In this document: positions 59,969-64,000 of the stretch, piece by piece
Layout: every line of letters begins with the position of its first letter
Numbering within the stretch: position 1 is the stretch's first letter
From: Arenicola marina
Lineage: Eukaryota > Annelida > Polychaeta > Arenicolidae
Direction: 5' to 3'
Assembly: GCA_964019135.1 (NCBI GenBank)
Contig: OZ025249.1
Coordinates: 30,021,759-30,085,758, forward strand
DNA: 64,000 nucleotides
The notes under the pieces: model-generated
The model's database searches: none
Told to the model about the DNA's origin: nothing
Seen by the model: only the letters and a program-made list of their open reading frames with translations
Made by a program: the position numbers and the translations under genes

Positions 59969-62900
59969 TCTCACTATATGACCTGTATGGCTGTCTCACT
60001 GTATGACCTGTGTGGCTGTCTCACTGTATGACCTGTGTGGCTGTCTCACTGTATGACCTGTATGGCTGTCTCACTGTATGACCTGTATGGCTGTCTCACT
60101 GTATGACCTGTATGGCTGTCTCACTGTATGACCTGTGTGGCTGTCTCACTGTATGACCTGTATGGCTGTCTCACTGTATGACCTGTATGGCTGCCTCACT
60201 GTATGACCTGTGTGGCTGTCTCACTGTATGACCTGTGTGGCTGTCTCACTGTATGACCTGTGTGGCTGTCTCACTGTATGACCTGTATGGCTGTCTCACT
60301 GCATGACCTGTATGGCTGTCTCATTATATGACCTGTATGGCTGTCTCACTGTATGACCTGTATGGCTGTCTCACTGTATGACCTGTGTGGCTGTCTCACT
60401 GTATGACCTGTATGGCTGTCTCACTGTATGACCTGTGTGGCTGTCTCACTGTATGACCTGTGTGGCTGTCTCACTGTATGACCTGTATGGCTGTCTCACT
60501 GCATGACCTGTATGGCTGTCTCATTGTATGACCTGTATGGCTGTCTCACTGTATGACCTGTATGGCTGTCTCACTGTATGACCTGTGTGGCTGTCTCACT
60601 GTATGACCTGTATGGCTGTCTCACTGTATGACCTGTATGGCTGTCTCACTGTATGACTTGTATGGCTGTCTCACTGTATGACCTGTGTGGCTGTCACACT
60701 GTATGACCTGTGTGGCTGTCTCACTGTATGACCTGTATGGCTCTCTCACTATATAACCTGTGGCTGTCTCACTGTATGACTTGTATGGCTGTCTCACTGC
60801 ATGACCTGTATGGCTGTCTCACTGTATGACCTGTATGGCTGTCTCAGTGCATGACCTGTATGGCTGTCTCACTGTATGACCTGTATGGCTGTCTCACTGT
60901 ATGACCTGTATGGCTGTCTCACTGTATGACCTGTATGGCTGTCTCATTGTATGACCTGTATGGCTGTCTCACTGTATGACCTGTATGGCTGTCTCACTGT
61001 ATGACCTGTGTGGCTGTCTCACTGTATGACCTGTATGGCTGTCTCACTGCATGACCTGTATGGCTGTCTCATTGTATGACCTGTATGGCTGTCTCACTGT
61101 ATGACCTGTATGGCTGTCTCACTGTATGACCTGTGTGGCTGTCTCACTGTATGACCTGTATGGCTGTCTCACTGTATGACCTGTATGGCTGTCTCACTGT
61201 ATGACTTGTATGGCTGTCTCACTGTATGACCTGTGTGGCTGTCACACTGTATGACCTGTGTGGCTGTCTCACTGTATGACCTGTATGGCTCTCTCACTAT
61301 ATAACCTGTGGCTGTCTCACTGTATGACTTGTATGGCTGTCTCACTGCATGACCTGTATGGCTGTCTCACTGTATGACCTGTATGGCTGTCTCAGTGCAT
61401 GACCTGTATGGCTGTCTCACTGTATGACCTGTGTGGATGTCTCACTGTATGACCTGTGTGGCTGTCTCACTGTATGACCTGTGTGGCTGTCTCACTGTAT
61501 GACCTGTATGGCTGTCTCACTGTATTACCTGTATGGCTGTCTCACTGTATGACCTGTATGGCTGTCTCACTGTATGACCTGTATGGCTGTCTCACTGTAT
61601 GACCTGTGTGGATGTCTCACTGTATGACCTGCATGGCTGTCGCACTGTATGACCTGTGTGGCTGTCTCACTGTATGACCTGTATGGCTGTCTCACTGTAT
61701 GACCTGTATGGCTGTCTCACTGTATGACCTGTATGGCTGTCTCACTGTATGACCTGTATGGCTGTCTCACTGTATGACCTGTGTGGCTGTCTCAGTGTAT
61801 AACCTTTGTGGCTGTCTCAATGTATGACCTGTATGGCTGTCTCACTGTATGACCTGTATGGCTGTCTCACTGTATGACCTGTGTGGATGTCTCACTGTAT
61901 GACCTGTATGGCTGTCTCACTGTATGACCTGTGTGGTTGTCTCACTGTATGACCTGCATGGCTGTCTCACTGTATGACCTGTGTGGATTTCTCACTGTAT
62001 GACCTGTGTGGATGTCTCACTGTATGACCTGTGTGGCTGTCTCACTGTATGACCTGTGTGGCTGTCTCACTGTATGACCTGTATGGCTGTCTCACTGTAT
62101 GACCTATATGGCTGTCTCACTGTATGACCTGTATGGCTGTCTCATTGTGTGACCTGTATGGCTGTCTCACTGTATGACCTGTATGGCTGTCTCACTCTAT
62201 AACCTTTGTGGCTGTCTCAATGTATGACCTGTATGGTTGTCTCACTGTATGACCTGTATGGCTGTCTCACTGTATGACCTGTATGGCTGTCTCACTGTAT
62301 GACCTGTATGGCTGTCTCACTGTATAACCTTTCTGGCTGTCTCAATGTATGACCTGTATGGCTGTCTCACTGTATGACCTGTATGGCTGTCTCACTGTAT
62401 GACCTGTATGGCTGTCTCACTGTATAACCTTTGTGGCTGTCTCAATGTATGACCTGTATGGCTGTCTCACTGTATGACCTGTGTGGCTGTCTCACTGTAT
62501 GAACTGTATGGTTGTCTCACTGTATGACCTGTATGGCTGTCTCACTGTATAACCTTTGTGGCTGTCTCAATGTATGACCTGTATGGCTGTCTCACTGTAT
62601 GACCTGTATGGCTGTCTCACTGTATGACCTGTGTGGCTGTCTCACTGTATGACCTGTATGGCTGTCTCACTGTATGACCTGTGTGGCTGTCTCACTGTAT
62701 GACCTGTGTGGCTGTCTCACTGTATGACCTGTGTGGCTGTCTCACTGTATGACCTGTATGGCTGTCTCACTGCATGACCTGTATGGCTGTCTCATTGTAT
62801 GACCTGTATGGCTGTCTCACTGTATGACCTGTATGGCTGTCTCACTGTATGACCTGTGTGGCTGTCTCACTGTATGACCTGTATGGCTGTCTCACTGTAT

Positions 62901-64000
62901 GACCTGTATGGCTGTCTCACTGTATGACTTGTATGGCTGTCTCACTGTATGACCTGTGTGGCTGTCACACTGTATGACCTGTGTGGCTGTCTCACTGTAT
63001 GACCTGTATGGCTCTCTCACTATATAACCTTTGTGGCTGTCTCATTGTGTGACCTGTATGGCTGTCTCACTGTATGACCTGTATGGCTGTCTCACTCTAT
63101 AACCTTTGTGGCTGTCTCAATGTATGACCTGTATGGTTGTCTCACTGTATGACCTGTATGGCTGTCTCACTGTATGACCTGTATGGCTGTCTCACTGTAT
63201 GACCTGTATGGCTGTCTCACTGTATAACCTTTCTGGCTGTCTCAATGTATGACCTGTATGGCTGTCTCACTGTATGACCTGTATGGCTGTCTCACTGTAT
63301 GACCTGTATGGCTGTCTCACTGTATAACCTTTGTGGCTGTCTCAATGTATGACCTGTATGGCTGTCTCACTGTATGACCTGTGTGGCTGTCTCACTGTAT
63401 GAACTGTATGGTTGTCTCACTGTATGACCTGTATGGCTGTCTCACTGTATAAGCTTTGTGGCTGTCTCAATGTATGACCTGTATGGCTGTCTCACTGTAT
63501 GACCTGTATGGCTGTCTCACTGTATGACCTGTATGGCTGTCTTACTGTATGACCTGTGTGGCTGTCTCACTGCATGACCTGTATGGCTGTCTCACTGTAT
63601 GACCTGTGTGGCTGTCACACTGTATGACCTGTATGGCTGTCTCACTGTATGACCTGTATGGCTGTCTCACTGTATGACCTGTGTGGCTGTCTCACTGTAT
63701 GACCTGTATGGCTGTCTCACTGTATGACCTGTATGGCTGTCTCACTGTATGACCTGTATGGCTATCTCACTGTATGACCTGTGTGGCTGTCTCACTGTAT
63801 GACCTGTGTGGCTGTCTCACTGTATGACCTGTATGGCTGTCTCACTGTATGACCTGTGTGGCTGTCTCACTGTATCACCTGTGTGGCTGTCTCACTGTAT
63901 GACCTGTATGGCTGTCTCACTGTATGACCTGTGTGGCTGTTTCACTGTATGACCTGTGTGGCTGTCTCACTGTATGACCTGTGTGGCTGTCTCACTGTAT
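59969..64000 (+). repeat. 25-bp minisatellite array 2, continued to the window end
   Basis: About 160 further units, running off the window. Long-range duplication is visible: a run with CTCTATAACCTTTGTGG at about 62196 recurs exactly 900 bp later (63096) and the following ~400 bp match almost base for base. An ATATAACCTGTGG variant at 60751 recurs at 61299. Confidence 0.97.

Overview
The window looks like nuclear DNA of an animal. Long GC-rich coding exons sit between repeat-filled introns, splice sites are GT-AG, and the intergenic DNA is crowded with tandem repeats, miniature inverted-repeat elements, a LINE tail and a solo LTR. The one clear protein family (CABIT plus SAM, related to THEMIS and GAREM adaptors) is metazoan. 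A marine invertebrate, possibly an amphioxus-like deuterostome, would fit, but no species marker is visible.

Two direct, same-strand copies of one gene dominate the coding content. Gene 1 (383-9808, + strand) can be read as four exons whose phases agree: 383-2294 (CABIT, proline-rich linker, 14 nine-residue repeats), 2551-2583 (33-nt acidic/tyrosine microexon), 7324-7404, and 9567-9808 (SAM domain and stop). The product is 755 residues. Gene 2 starts at 44392. Its first exon (44392-46102) and microexon (46359-46391) are present, and the rest should lie beyond the window. The shared block begins abruptly at 328/44337 and runs through exon 1, intron 1, the microexon and into intron 2, where both genes carry the same 25-bp minisatellite. 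That array is about 3.6 kb in gene 1 (3577-7150). In gene 2 it is at least 16 kb (47231 to the window end), broken only by an 863-bp insert (59106-59968). The insert ends in a striking 229-bp T-shaped set of inverted repeats, which includes an 80-bp perfect palindrome.

The 34 kb between the genes (about 10-44 kb) holds repeats almost exclusively. In order these are: a 4.2-kb dispersed repeat with internal satellites (about 10740-14955; a shorter reverse-oriented copy lies at about 41385-43745); a DNA-transposon family with GGGGACAAACAAAC ends (16433-17245, 25486-26363, 36247-37084); a 145-bp tandem array split by a solo LTR (18476-20805), which itself contains a 5'-truncated LINE with a 12-bp target duplication; a 95-bp array (23050-24045); 82-bp and 52/104-bp arrays (29640-31835); a short Myb/SANT-like coding fragment on the minus strand (33318-33488); a hairpin cluster (34182-34400); a ~197-bp array (34735-35700); a long-inverted-repeat element with a MITE inside it (37085-39289); and 30-bp and 27-bp arrays (40217-41350).

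Functionally, the only readable biology is a pair of CABIT-SAM adaptor paralogues, or possibly two haplotypes assembled in tandem. By homology they would act in tyrosine-kinase/GRB2-type signalling. They differ in linker repeat number, in the tyrosine microexon and in the size of the intronic satellite. Everything else is best read as mobile-element and satellite turnover. All calls come from reading the sequence by eye; no database search was possible.
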